Of a stretch of 64,000 nt of DNA, positions 17,375 to 25,596 are shown in pieces. The notes under the pieces are model-generated. The model was given only the letters and a program-made list of their open reading frames with translations, was not told the origin of the DNA and did not search any database. Made by a program: the position numbers and the translations under genes. Position 1 is the stretch's first letter; each line of letters begins with the position of its first letter. Source of the stretch: Burkholderiales bacterium (GTDB taxonomy: Bacteria; Pseudomonadota; Gammaproteobacteria; Burkholderiales; Casimicrobiaceae); NCBI GenBank assembly GCA_016790165.1, contig JAEUPL010000009.1:47350-111349 (forward strand). Reading direction: 5' to 3'.

Positions 17375-18184
17375 ATGTCGGAAAATCGGTGCACGATTGC
17401 GGTCGTCGTAAACGGGGGGCGCTGGGTACAAGAGGCGGCAGCGTTGTTGGCGCAGAACGCCATCCCGCGCGCGATGACGTTGGGTGGTTTGCACGACTAC
17501 GTGCGCATCGCGTTTGGTGGCAAACTGGGCTACACCATGGAGCAAACATCGGTGGTCATGGCGCAGTGGTGCCGCGCCCGGCCCACTGATAGCGATGGCG
17601 AGGCCGTTGCGGCAGGCTTCGCCGTGGTGACTGCACCGCACGTAACGGACGAAGATATGGGGGCGGGCCTGGCGCTCGAGGCGGTGGAAGTCGCAGTGAA
17701 GTCAGGCGCGAAGGTGATCGTGATGGTGGGTGCACAGATGGCCTGGACGCCGCTTCGGCAGAAAGTCGAGGCGGCCAACGGTCGGTTGTTTGAGTTGCTG
17801 CTGTTGCCGACAGGCAAGGTTCAGGTATCGACCGAGAGCGTGACGGATCTGCGCGATCTGGCACGTAACCGACATGCAACCACACCGGTCTCGGCGCTTT
17901 TCAAACCGCTGCCGGTGGCGCCGGGCAGCGGTCAGGCGGCAGCGGTGGCGACAGCTGAGCCGGATGATAGTTTCGCGGCCAACGCGATTGTCGGCGTCGT
18001 GAAGTCTCTGGCGAAAGGCTACGGCATCGTGACGCGCAAGGATGGACGCGGAGATGTGCAGTTCTTGCCGGGACATGTGGCGCCGCCCGGTTTTGAGTTT
18101 ATCGAGGTGGGCGATACGTTACGTTTTGACGTTGTCCGAACGCCAGCGGGGAAATGGCTGGCACAGCGCGTTGTTCGCGCCTGA
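17375..18184 (+). CDS. NYN/PIN-like (possibly degenerate) protein with C-terminal cold-shock-like domain
   Basis: Function unknown, 269 aa, no signal peptide. Residues 1-160 have a Rossmann-like alternation that resembles LabA/NYN RNase folds: a first strand IAVVVNGGRW, a helix DMGAGLALEAVEVAVKSGA, then strand VIVMVGAQMAW and LRQKVEAANGRLFELLLL. NYN enzymes carry acidic residues at the corresponding places (an Asp in the first motif, SGDxDF in the last). Here the residues are Asn13 and GAQMAW, so activity is doubtful. Residues about 207-269 (GYGIVTRKDGRGDVQFLPGH..GDTLRFDVV) look like a cold-shock/OB nucleic-acid binding domain. It is transcribed divergently from the kinase. Both domain assignments are by eye. 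Confidence 0.6.
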   Translation: MSENRCTIAVVVNGGRWVQEAAALLAQNAIPRAMTLGGLHDYVRIAFGGKLGYTMEQTSVVMAQWCRARPTDSDGEAVAAGFAVVTAPHVTDEDMGAGLALEAVEVAVKSGAKVIVMVGAQMAWTPLRQKVEAANGRLFELLLLPTGKVQVSTESVTDLRDLARNRHATTPVSALFKPLPVAPGSGQAAAVATAEPDDSFAANAIVGVVKSLAKGYGIVTRKDGRGDVQFLPGHVAPPGFEFIEVGDTLRFDVVRTPAGKWLAQRVVRA

Positions 18185-18345
18185 CCCCAGTCGCGTACCG
18201 GATAGTGGTCGGCACTTCCGGCGCATCGCGGTAGAGAGAGGCCAGTGTCGCGAACCGGTGCGGAAATTCGTCCTAACTGTCAGGTGAACTTCAACTCAAC
18301 GATCCGACGTCCGTCCGGTGTGTACGACGAACAGAAGCCGACCCC

Positions 18346-18825
18346 ATGCTTACATTGAGAATCTGGTTACCATCAGCATTCGATACGCGAAAGCTGGGCT
18401 TTGCGTCGATTGAGGTCGACGGCGGGGCAGGGGGCGCCTACATGAGCGTACGTCCCATCAAACAGGAAGCGAACGGCCAGATGCAGCCTCGGACTGCGCG
18501 GCTCGCCGACGACGTCGAGGCGGAGGGTGCAGACAATCACCCGCGCGCGTGGCGGTTCGAGCGCATGAAGGAATTTCGCGTGCTGCGCCTCTGGGACCAG
18601 TTCAAAGGCCTCGCAGTCAACGGGTTTCGCGATGACGCGACGCGAAATGCGTTTCACTTCTGCGACATGCTACTGATCGCCGGACAGGGCATTGACATTG
18701 ACCCATTTTCGCCGGCATCGTTCACGACGCACGCACGTAGCGCTGCGATACTTTCAACGCTGGCAACCAACGCTTCGATACTGTCCGCACACGCCAACGA
18801 GTATCTGAAAGTTCGCCACTGGTAG
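18346..18825 (+). CDS. Unknown 159-aa protein upstream of vgrG
   Basis: No family recognised with certainty. The start MLTLRIWLPSAF..KLGFASIEV and the later RNAFHFCDMLLIAGQG recall permuted papain-like (NlpC/P60-type) proteins, which read GHxSxEV and NCxxxVxxxL at these places. The expected His is Phe19 and the expected Cys appears as Ala102, with Cys106 nearby. If the resemblance is real the protein is catalytically dead or uses other residues. No signal peptide or membrane segment is visible. It lies 45 bases before vgrG on the same strand, a position often used by adaptors or cargo. The ribosome site is weak. Confidence 0.6.
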   Translation: MLTLRIWLPSAFDTRKLGFASIEVDGGAGGAYMSVRPIKQEANGQMQPRTARLADDVEAEGADNHPRAWRFERMKEFRVLRLWDQFKGLAVNGFRDDATRNAFHFCDMLLIAGQGIDIDPFSPASFTTHARSAAILSTLATNASILSAHANEYLKVRHW

Positions 18826-18870
18826 ACACGAGGCGGCATTGCCGCGAAAGTGGATCGAAGGAATGTTTGT

Positions 18871-21225
18871 ATGGAACGACTGGTAGACGCAGAAACACCG
18901 CTCGGGAGCGCACTCTGGTTTCGGCAGATGACCGGAACGGAGTCGCTCTCCGAGCTCTTCGAGTTTGACGTCACGTTTCACAGTATTACGCAAGGCCTCT
19001 CCGCCAAATCGATGCTCGGGCAAAGCGTCACGCTCAAGGTGGAGACCGAAGACGGCAAAGGTGTACGGCACTTCAACGGTATCTGCACCCGCTTCTCCAG
19101 CGCCGGCAAGGAGGACGAACACCTGATCTATACCGCGAAACTGCGACCCTGGCTGTGGATCGCCAGCCGCCGCAGCGACTGCAAGATCTTCCAGTTCAAG
19201 ACCGTCCCGGAGATTATCGACGACATCCTGGCGCGCTACCCGGGGCCTACGAAGAAGCGGCTCACCCGCACGTACCGTCAATGGGACTATTGCGTGCAGT
19301 ATCAGGAGACCGACCTCAATTTCGTCATGCGCCTGATGGAGCACGAGGGCATCTACTTCTACTTCGAGCACAGCGGCGGCCAGCACACGCTGGTGCTCTG
19401 TGATGACATGAGCGGACACAGTGCACTGGCTCAAAAGTCCACCATCAAGTACATCGGGATTGACGCCGCCGCCGTCGCGAATGAAGAACACTTCAACAGC
19501 TGGACCGTGCGCGAAGAGGTCGACAGCGGCGAGTACTTCAGCGACGACTACGACTTCGAGCACCCGAAGGCCGACCTCAAGATCAAGCGCACCAAGCCGA
19601 TGGGGCACAGCCACGACAGCTACCAGCGCTACGTCTGGCCCGGCGGCTACGTCAAGCACGGCGACGGCGACGGCTACGCCGACGTCCGCATCGACACCCT
19701 GCCGGCCGAGCACGAACGGGCACAGGGGCACACCACGGTACGCACCATGGCCCCGGGCTACACATTTACGCTCGAGCGCTGCCCCCGCAAGGACCAAAAC
19801 CGCGAGTATCTGGCCGTCGCCGCGACGTACTTCTTCCGCGACAACACCCGCCGCTCGGGCGGTCGGGCCGAAGGTGACAGCGACTGGAGCATCATGGTCA
19901 CCTCGCAACCGACCAGTCACCCCTACCGGCCGCAGCACCTGACGCCCAAGCCACGCACGCATGGGCCGCAGACGGCGGTTGTGGTGGGACCGAAGGGCGA
20001 GGAGATCTACACCGACCAGTACGGCCGTGTGAAGGTGCATTTCCACTGGGATCGCTACGACAACAAGGATGAAAATTCCTCGTGCTGGATTCGGGTGGCG
20101 ACACCATGGGCCGGCGAGAAGTGGGGCATGATCCACATTCCCCGCATCGGCCAGGAGGTCGTGGTCGACTTCATTGGCGGCGACCCGGACTACCCGCTGA
20201 TTACCGGGAGTGTCTACAACGCCGATCAGATGCCGCCATATGGACTGCCTGAAAACAAGACGGCGGCAGGATTGAAGTCACGCTCTACGAAGGGCGCGTC
20301 CGCGACCGACTTCAACGAAATCCGCATGGAGGACATGAAGGGCAAAGAGCAACTGTATGTCCATGCGCAGAAGAATCTTGATACGGTTGTCGAGAACGAC
20401 GAGTCTCACGTCGTGGGGCACGATCGCAACACCCGGATCGGCAACAACGACAGTCGCTATGTGGTGGCTGAGGATCGGCATGTCGTAGGCGGCAATCAGT
20501 CTGTCCTCGTCAACAAGAACCAGTCGACGACCGTCAAGGGCAATCAGGACACCGCCGTCTCCGGCAATCAAAGCAATATGGTGACGGGTTCGGTGGTACA
20601 GAGCATCGGCAAGACGTTGAAAGAAAAAACGAGTGGTGACCACCGGGAAAGTATCGGTGGCAAGCACACGTTCATCGTCAGCAAGGACGAGAAGAACAAC
20701 ATCGGCGGTAAGCAAAGCAACTTCATCCAAGGTGGCCGCCGATCAGTGATCGTCGGGAAGGAGGTCGTGACGGCGACCGGCAAGTCAACGCATTTTTCTG
20801 CCGGCAACTATTCGATCATGACGCCCCTCACGTTCCAGACGTCGTCGTTGACACGCAAGGCGACGGTTCTGGCCAATGATCAAGCCACGATCGCTGGGAC
20901 GCAAACTCAGACGGTCGGTATTTCCCGTTCCACCACCATCGGCGCCGCAGACACGACGAGGATCGGCGGCGTGCAGTCGACGCAGGTGGGCGGTGCGTCG
21001 TCGTTGCAGGCGGTTGGGGCCGTATCGATCACGGCCGGGGCGGCGGTGTCCATTACGGGCGGCGCGGCGGTTACTGTACAAGGTGCGACGGTGACGGTGA
21101 CGGCCGCGACGATCAATTTGATTGGCGTGGTCAACGTTCTCGGCATGTTGAACGTGGCCGGCGTCATCACCACGCCAAGCATTGTCTCGGCGACTTATAC
21201 GCCTGGCGTTGGAAATCTGGTGTAG
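18871..21225 (+). CDS. vgrG: T6SS spike protein VgrG (TssI)
   Basis: A 784-aa VgrG. The N-terminal gp27-like region starts ETPLGSALWFRQMTGTESLSELF. The gp5 OB domain is at about 380-470 (TDQYGRVKVHFHWDR, SSCWIRVATPWAGEKWGM, PRIGQEVVVDFIGGDPD). A long repetitive beta-needle of GNQ-type repeats follows (about 500-640), with a Val/Thr/Ala-rich tail (DUF2345-like). No extra enzymatic domain is seen, so cargo probably binds non-covalently. ATG 18871 is preferred over an in-frame GTG at 18850 because GAAGGAA lies seven bases before it. Confidence 0.96.
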   Translation: MERLVDAETPLGSALWFRQMTGTESLSELFEFDVTFHSITQGLSAKSMLGQSVTLKVETEDGKGVRHFNGICTRFSSAGKEDEHLIYTAKLRPWLWIASRRSDCKIFQFKTVPEIIDDILARYPGPTKKRLTRTYRQWDYCVQYQETDLNFVMRLMEHEGIYFYFEHSGGQHTLVLCDDMSGHSALAQKSTIKYIGIDAAAVANEEHFNSWTVREEVDSGEYFSDDYDFEHPKADLKIKRTKPMGHSHDSYQRYVWPGGYVKHGDGDGYADVRIDTLPAEHERAQGHTTVRTMAPGYTFTLERCPRKDQNREYLAVAATYFFRDNTRRSGGRAEGDSDWSIMVTSQPTSHPYRPQHLTPKPRTHGPQTAVVVGPKGEEIYTDQYGRVKVHFHWDRYDNKDENSSCWIRVATPWAGEKWGMIHIPRIGQEVVVDFIGGDPDYPLITGSVYNADQMPPYGLPENKTAAGLKSRSTKGASATDFNEIRMEDMKGKEQLYVHAQKNLDTVVENDESHVVGHDRNTRIGNNDSRYVVAEDRHVVGGNQSVLVNKNQSTTVKGNQDTAVSGNQSNMVTGSVVQSIGKTLKEKTSGDHRESIGGKHTFIVSKDEKNNIGGKQSNFIQGGRRSVIVGKEVVTATGKSTHFSAGNYSIMTPLTFQTSSLTRKATVLANDQATIAGTQTQTVGISRSTTIGAADTTRIGGVQSTQVGGASSLQAVGAVSITAGAAVSITGGAAVTVQGATVTVTAATINLIGVVNVLGMLNVAGVITTPSIVSATYTPGVGNLV

Positions 21226-21303
21226 CACCATGGCTTGTATGGATGCCCCTAACGCTGTTCGGCGCGCGCAGCGCGGACGCGAGTCGTCGCCACACGGTCA
21301 ACC

Positions 21304-22425
21304 ATGAGCACTTCGACATCCGGCTCGAACCCAGCGGCACCGACACCAGTTGGGACGGCAACGCCCCAGCAGTGGCCGTTGGATGTGCTGCAGACGCATC
21401 TCGGGTCACCCGACGCCACGGTGCGTGCTCGGGCCCTCGCGATGGTCGTCCTGCCAGGCGCACCCATCGATGACTGTCAGCAGGCGCTGGCGAGGGCGGC
21501 GGAATTGTCGGCAGGGGACGATACGGTGTTGCCTATCGTTGCAGTGGCGTTAGGCGGGATCACGCCGAAAAGCCTTGCCCGTGAGGCGCTTGTGGCATTG
21601 ACTAGGCTGGCCGGTCCAACCCACTCGCTCCCGGTAAGAGGCTTTGCGGCGCACTCTATGTTTCGGTTGGGGGTGCTGCCGCCGGAAGCATCGGCACCTG
21701 TCGTCGAGTTGCTTCTGTGTGAAGAAGAGCGCTGGCGCAAGGTTGCGCTGTTGTGCATTACGCCGTTCGCTCGACCGTACGCCGGTGCGATCATTGGTGC
21801 CATCGCTGGCGTTGTTGTTGACAGGTGGACCGTTGAAGCCCTGCAGGCGCTTGCCCTGAGCACAGACGGGGAGGCGGCAGCGGCGCGGACAGTCGAGTCG
21901 TTCATCATGGCCCGGCTGAACGAGCGGTCTTCGGTTTCTGTACTCATCGCCAGCTACGTTGCATTGACCGCCATCGGCCGAGGCGACGGTGCGATTCGTG
22001 CGCTCGTCACGGTCGCAACTACTGCAGGGAATGGTGCGGATCGCTTGGCTGCGCTAGGCGCGCTTTGCCAACTAGGACCGCGAGCCGTGGCTGCGGCAGA
22101 TGGACTCGGCCAGGCGTTAGCGGCAACACAAGATCCGGAATCCGAAGAAGCGCTGTGCCGCGCGCTTGTCCAGATCAAGGCCCCTCCAGACGCTGTGCGA
22201 TTTCAGCATTCAGCGGCGAGAATTGCGAACGGGCCGGATCGCTCAGCGGCGGCGCATTGCATGCTCCTGTGCCTGCACCCGTCTTCCTCGTCTAGCGCAG
22301 CCGCAATCATCGCCAGCAAATTTGAGACTGCGACCGATGCCCTACGGCCCGTGCTGGCGTCGACATTCAAAGTGTTGAGCGGACGCGAATTACCCAGTGT
22401 TCACGCGCCATCGGCCAACGCGTGA
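21304..22425 (+). CDS. HEAT-repeat-like protein of unknown function, T6SS-linked
   Basis: A 373-aa, Ala/Leu-rich, mostly helical protein made of repeated helix pairs, for example VLQTHLGSPDATVRARALAMVVL, LAREALVALTRLAG, VRGFAAHSMFRLGVLPPEA and ADRLAALGALCQLGPRA. This pattern fits HEAT/armadillo-like scaffolds. No signal peptide, membrane span or catalytic motif is visible. It follows vgrG by 78 bases and is followed 13 bases later by a small helical protein, so the pair is probably co-expressed with vgrG. It could be an effector-loading adaptor, an effector or a scaffold. The function is not known. Confidence 0.65.
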   Translation: MSTSTSGSNPAAPTPVGTATPQQWPLDVLQTHLGSPDATVRARALAMVVLPGAPIDDCQQALARAAELSAGDDTVLPIVAVALGGITPKSLAREALVALTRLAGPTHSLPVRGFAAHSMFRLGVLPPEASAPVVELLLCEEERWRKVALLCITPFARPYAGAIIGAIAGVVVDRWTVEALQALALSTDGEAAAARTVESFIMARLNERSSVSVLIASYVALTAIGRGDGAIRALVTVATTAGNGADRLAALGALCQLGPRAVAAADGLGQALAATQDPESEEALCRALVQIKAPPDAVRFQHSAARIANGPDRSAAAHCMLLCLHPSSSSSAAAIIASKFETATDALRPVLASTFKVLSGRELPSVHAPSANA

Positions 22426-22438
22426 GAGGAGAGAGACC

Positions 22439-22825
22439 ATGGCAGTGACCGACGCCCTAGCGAAATCGATCGAAGATACCAAGTCGTTCGTGGATGCCGC
22501 GACGGAAAAGATGAATAAGGCGTCCCAGCTTCTGGACGAAGATGTCGCGCTCGTCAACCAGGCGCTCAAGGACTACGAAGAAATCAAGGAAATGGTTGAA
22601 CAAGCAAAGACGGACCTCTCCGACGCCGTGGACACACTCGCCGAAGGCGTCGATGCCGCGTCGGACGGTGACGTGCTCACACTCGCAGGCACGGTTGTCA
22701 AGGGGATCGCACAGATCACGGATGCCATGTCTCGCTATACGAAGGCCTTCGCCGATCTCAAGGAAAAGTTTGAGAATTACAAGAAGGCGGTTGAGCATAA
22801 TGTCAGGGTTGTGCAGACGTTTTGA
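22439..22825 (+). CDS. Small helical (coiled-coil) protein, T6SS-linked
   Basis: A 128-aa protein, almost wholly amphipathic helix with many Lys, Glu and Asp and no cysteine or proline of note. An example is YEEIKEMVEQAKTDLSDAVD, with a more hydrophobic centre VLTLAGTVVKGIAQITDAM. It resembles small helical chaperone or pore-forming-type helical bundles but matches no family I can name. ATG 22439 has a strong GAGAGGAGAG site, while an upstream in-frame start at 22397 lies inside the preceding gene. It occupies the slot before tssK where many clusters carry the lipoprotein gene tssJ. It has no lipobox and is not TssJ. Confidence 0.65.
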   Translation: MAVTDALAKSIEDTKSFVDAATEKMNKASQLLDEDVALVNQALKDYEEIKEMVEQAKTDLSDAVDTLAEGVDAASDGDVLTLAGTVVKGIAQITDAMSRYTKAFADLKEKFENYKKAVEHNVRVVQTF

Positions 22826-22852
22826 TGCGCGAACCGTGCTGGGGTGAAATTT

Positions 22853-24187
22853 ATGAGTGACCGTAGTCGCGTCGTCTGGTCGGAGGGGATGTTTCTTCGG
22901 CCGCAGCACTTCCAGCAAGCGGAGCGCTTTCGAGAATTCGCGCAGCACCAGCGAAGCCTCGCCGCAGAGGGCCACTTCTGGGGGTTTCACAGCCTGCTGC
23001 TTGATGCAACATCGTTGGCGATTGGCAAGGTAGCGATCGCGCGCGCGTCGGGTGTGTTTCCCGACGGAACGGTCTTTGCTTTCCCGGAACCCCACGACCC
23101 GCCGCCAGCGTTCGACGTTCCCGAAACGTTGAAGGGGCGGAGAATGCTGCTTTGCTTGCCGGTTTACCGCGCGGGCAGCGAGGAGGTGTCGTTCGACGAT
23201 GATGCTCGATCGCTGGCGCGCTATCGAGTCGACGATGAGGAGGCACCGGATCAGAATTCGGTAGGCGGCGAGCCCGCCCCGATCCAGGTTGCGAAATTGC
23301 GCATGCGCTTATTGCCCGAGGAGGAGGTGCCCGAGGGATGGATGGCGCTCGGCGTCTGCCAGGTCGCGGAGCGGCGCAACGATTTGTCGATCGCGTTGGG
23401 CGAGGGATTCATTCCACCGGTGACGGCGGCGCATGAGAGCGCCTTGCTGTCCGGCTTCCTGCGCGAACTCGCAGGCCTGCTTCACCACCGCGGCGAGGCG
23501 ATCGCGGCGCGACTCTCTGCACCCGGCAAGGGCGGCGTGGCTGAAATCGCCGACTTTATGATGCTGCAACTGGTTAACCGCTACGAACCTCTGGTGATGC
23601 ACCTCTCGCAGCTTCGTACGCTCCACCCGGAGCGACTGTACGGCGAACTGCTGTCGCTGGCCGGTGACTTCACCACCTTCACCCGCGACAATCGCCGACC
23701 GACCGATTACCCGGTGTACAACCACGATGACCTGGCAGGGTGCTTCGGCCCCCTCATGCACGACCTGCGTCGCTCGTTGTCAATGGTGCTCGAACAGAAC
23801 GCCTTCCAGATCGAACTCTTGGAACGGGCTTACGGCGTACGAGTGGCGATCATCGCCGACAAAGAGCTTATCAAGAGCGCTGCGTTCGTGCTTGCGGTTG
23901 CGTCCGAACTCCCCGGCGAACAGGTGCGCAAGCTCTTTCCGACGCAAGTCAAGATTGGTCCGGTCGAAAAAATCCGCGACTTGGTCAACCTGCACTTGCC
24001 AGGTGTTGGACTACGCCCATTGCCGGTTGCGCCACGGCAGATTCCGTATCACGCCGGCAACAACTATTTCGAGCTGGACACTGCCAGTGAATTCTGGCGT
24101 GGGTTGGAACGTTCGGGTGGCCTTGCAATGCACATCGCGGGCGACTGGCCCGGTCTGAAACTTGAATTTTGGGCGATTCGAGCATGA
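22853..24187 (+). CDS. tssK: T6SS baseplate protein TssK (ImpJ/VasE)
   Basis: A 444-aa TssK. The N-terminal motif VVWSEGMFLRPQHFQQAERF is diagnostic. Later family segments are the PLVMHLSQLRTLHPERLYGELLSLAGDF region and C-terminal YHAGNNYFELDTASEFW and KLEFWAIR. TssK links the baseplate wedge to the TssL/TssM membrane complex. The stop codon overlaps the tssL ATG (ATGA), so translation is coupled. Confidence 0.97.
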   Translation: MSDRSRVVWSEGMFLRPQHFQQAERFREFAQHQRSLAAEGHFWGFHSLLLDATSLAIGKVAIARASGVFPDGTVFAFPEPHDPPPAFDVPETLKGRRMLLCLPVYRAGSEEVSFDDDARSLARYRVDDEEAPDQNSVGGEPAPIQVAKLRMRLLPEEEVPEGWMALGVCQVAERRNDLSIALGEGFIPPVTAAHESALLSGFLRELAGLLHHRGEAIAARLSAPGKGGVAEIADFMMLQLVNRYEPLVMHLSQLRTLHPERLYGELLSLAGDFTTFTRDNRRPTDYPVYNHDDLAGCFGPLMHDLRRSLSMVLEQNAFQIELLERAYGVRVAIIADKELIKSAAFVLAVASELPGEQVRKLFPTQVKIGPVEKIRDLVNLHLPGVGLRPLPVAPRQIPYHAGNNYFELDTASEFWRGLERSGGLAMHIAGDWPGLKLEFWAIRA

Positions 24188-25596
24188 GCACGCCACCCAA
24201 CAATTCCCCCGTCAACCTCGACCCGTTCGCCATTCTCGCGGCTGCTCCAGGCGCAGTGCCGATGGGCGTTTCGACACCGCCGGCAGAGGCAGCGATGCCA
24301 AGCGTCGCGACAGGTCCCGGTGAGCCCCAGGTCGCCGCTGATCTGCCGGAGGTATTGAGCGGCGCAAACTCGTTGGCGGTTGCCGCCAATCCGCTGCTGA
24401 ACTTGATCCCGCAAATTCGGGTAACACCACATCACCCTAACCCGGAGCAGTTGCGCAATTTTCTGGTTGAGCAGGTGCAGTTGTTTGAGCGCCGCGCACG
24501 TGAATCGCAGGTTCCCCCGGAGACCATCCTCGCCGCGCGGTATGCGCTGTGCACTGCGCTCGACGAAACAGCCGCGAAAACGCCGTGGGGCGGCGGCGGC
24601 CAATGGTCGCGCCACTCTCTCCTGGTGACCTTTCACAACGAGACCTGGGGCGGTGAAAAGTTCTTCCAGGTGTTGGCGCGGCTGGTTCAGGACCCGAAGA
24701 AACATCTCGACCTGATTGAGATGATGGCCGTTTGCATCGCGCTCGGATTCGAAGGGCGATTCGGGGTGGTCGACAATGGGCGTACGCAGTTGGAAACCCT
24801 GCGTCGCCGTCTTGTCGAAATCATCAATGGCGCACGGGGCGAGCATGCCAAGGCGCTCTCGTTGCATTGGCAGGGTGCCACCGCAGACGGCAAGTCGCGC
24901 TGGGGTTTCCTCCCGCTATGGCTCGCGATTGGCTCCACGATTGCTTTGCTGACGGGCATATACCTGCTTTACTACTTCTTCATCGCCGACAAGTCGAATG
25001 TGGTCTATAGCGCGATCAACGCGATTCGACCCGCGAAGGTCGCCGCATTCAAGCCACCGCCCGCGCCGGTCAAGCGACTCGCGAAGTTTCTGGAACCGGA
25101 AATACGAGAGGGCTTGGTCGATGTCAATGACTTTGCCGATCGCAGCGTCGTGATCTTGAGAGGCGACGGCATGTTCGACAGCGGACAAATTGATGTCAAG
25201 CCTCGCTACCTGAGCGTGATCCAGCGTGTGGCCGATGCGTTAAACGCCGTGCCCGGCGCGGTACAGATTACAGGGCATACGGACAACGTTCCAATTCGCG
25301 GATTGCGCCGGTTCCCTTCGAACTTTGAGCTGTCGCAGGCTCGTGCGCAGGTGGTACGCGACATGATCGACTCGCGAATCAATGATCGCACGCGAACGCG
25401 TGCTCAGGGCAAAGCCGACGGTGAACCGATCGACACCAACGCGACGACCGAGGGCAAAGCGCGAAACCGTCGGGTCGAAGTCGTTTTGCTTGTGCCACCG
25501 GAGGTGAGGGATCGCGAGCTGAACAACGCACTGGGTGTCAACGCGCCTGCTACGCCGGCTCCGGCGCCCGGCACCATGACGCAGGGGAAACAATGA
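24184..25596 (+). CDS. tssL: T6SS inner-membrane protein TssL (DotU) with OmpA/MotB domain
   Basis: 470 aa. A Pro/Ala-rich N-terminus of about 75 residues precedes the DotU domain (about 80-235: RYALCTALDETAAKTPWG, WGGEKFFQVLARLVQDP, IALGFEGRF). One membrane span follows (about 243-265), then a periplasmic OmpA/MotB-like peptidoglycan-binding domain with GHTDNVPI near 364 and a KARNRRVEVVL ending. This is the extended form of TssL, able to anchor the complex to the cell wall. It overlaps tssK (ATGA) and tssM (ATGATG/TGA). Confidence 0.96.
   Translation: MSTPPNNSPVNLDPFAILAAAPGAVPMGVSTPPAEAAMPSVATGPGEPQVAADLPEVLSGANSLAVAANPLLNLIPQIRVTPHHPNPEQLRNFLVEQVQLFERRARESQVPPETILAARYALCTALDETAAKTPWGGGGQWSRHSLLVTFHNETWGGEKFFQVLARLVQDPKKHLDLIEMMAVCIALGFEGRFGVVDNGRTQLETLRRRLVEIINGARGEHAKALSLHWQGATADGKSRWGFLPLWLAIGSTIALLTGIYLLYYFFIADKSNVVYSAINAIRPAKVAAFKPPPAPVKRLAKFLEPEIREGLVDVNDFADRSVVILRGDGMFDSGQIDVKPRYLSVIQRVADALNAVPGAVQITGHTDNVPIRGLRRFPSNFELSQARAQVVRDMIDSRINDRTRTRAQGKADGEPIDTNATTEGKARNRRVEVVLLVPPEVRDRELNNALGVNAPATPAPAPGTMTQGKQ

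Noticed and set aside
18754-20136. 460-codon frame opposite vgrG
   Set aside because: Antisense shadow of VgrG, which is clearly the coding strand.
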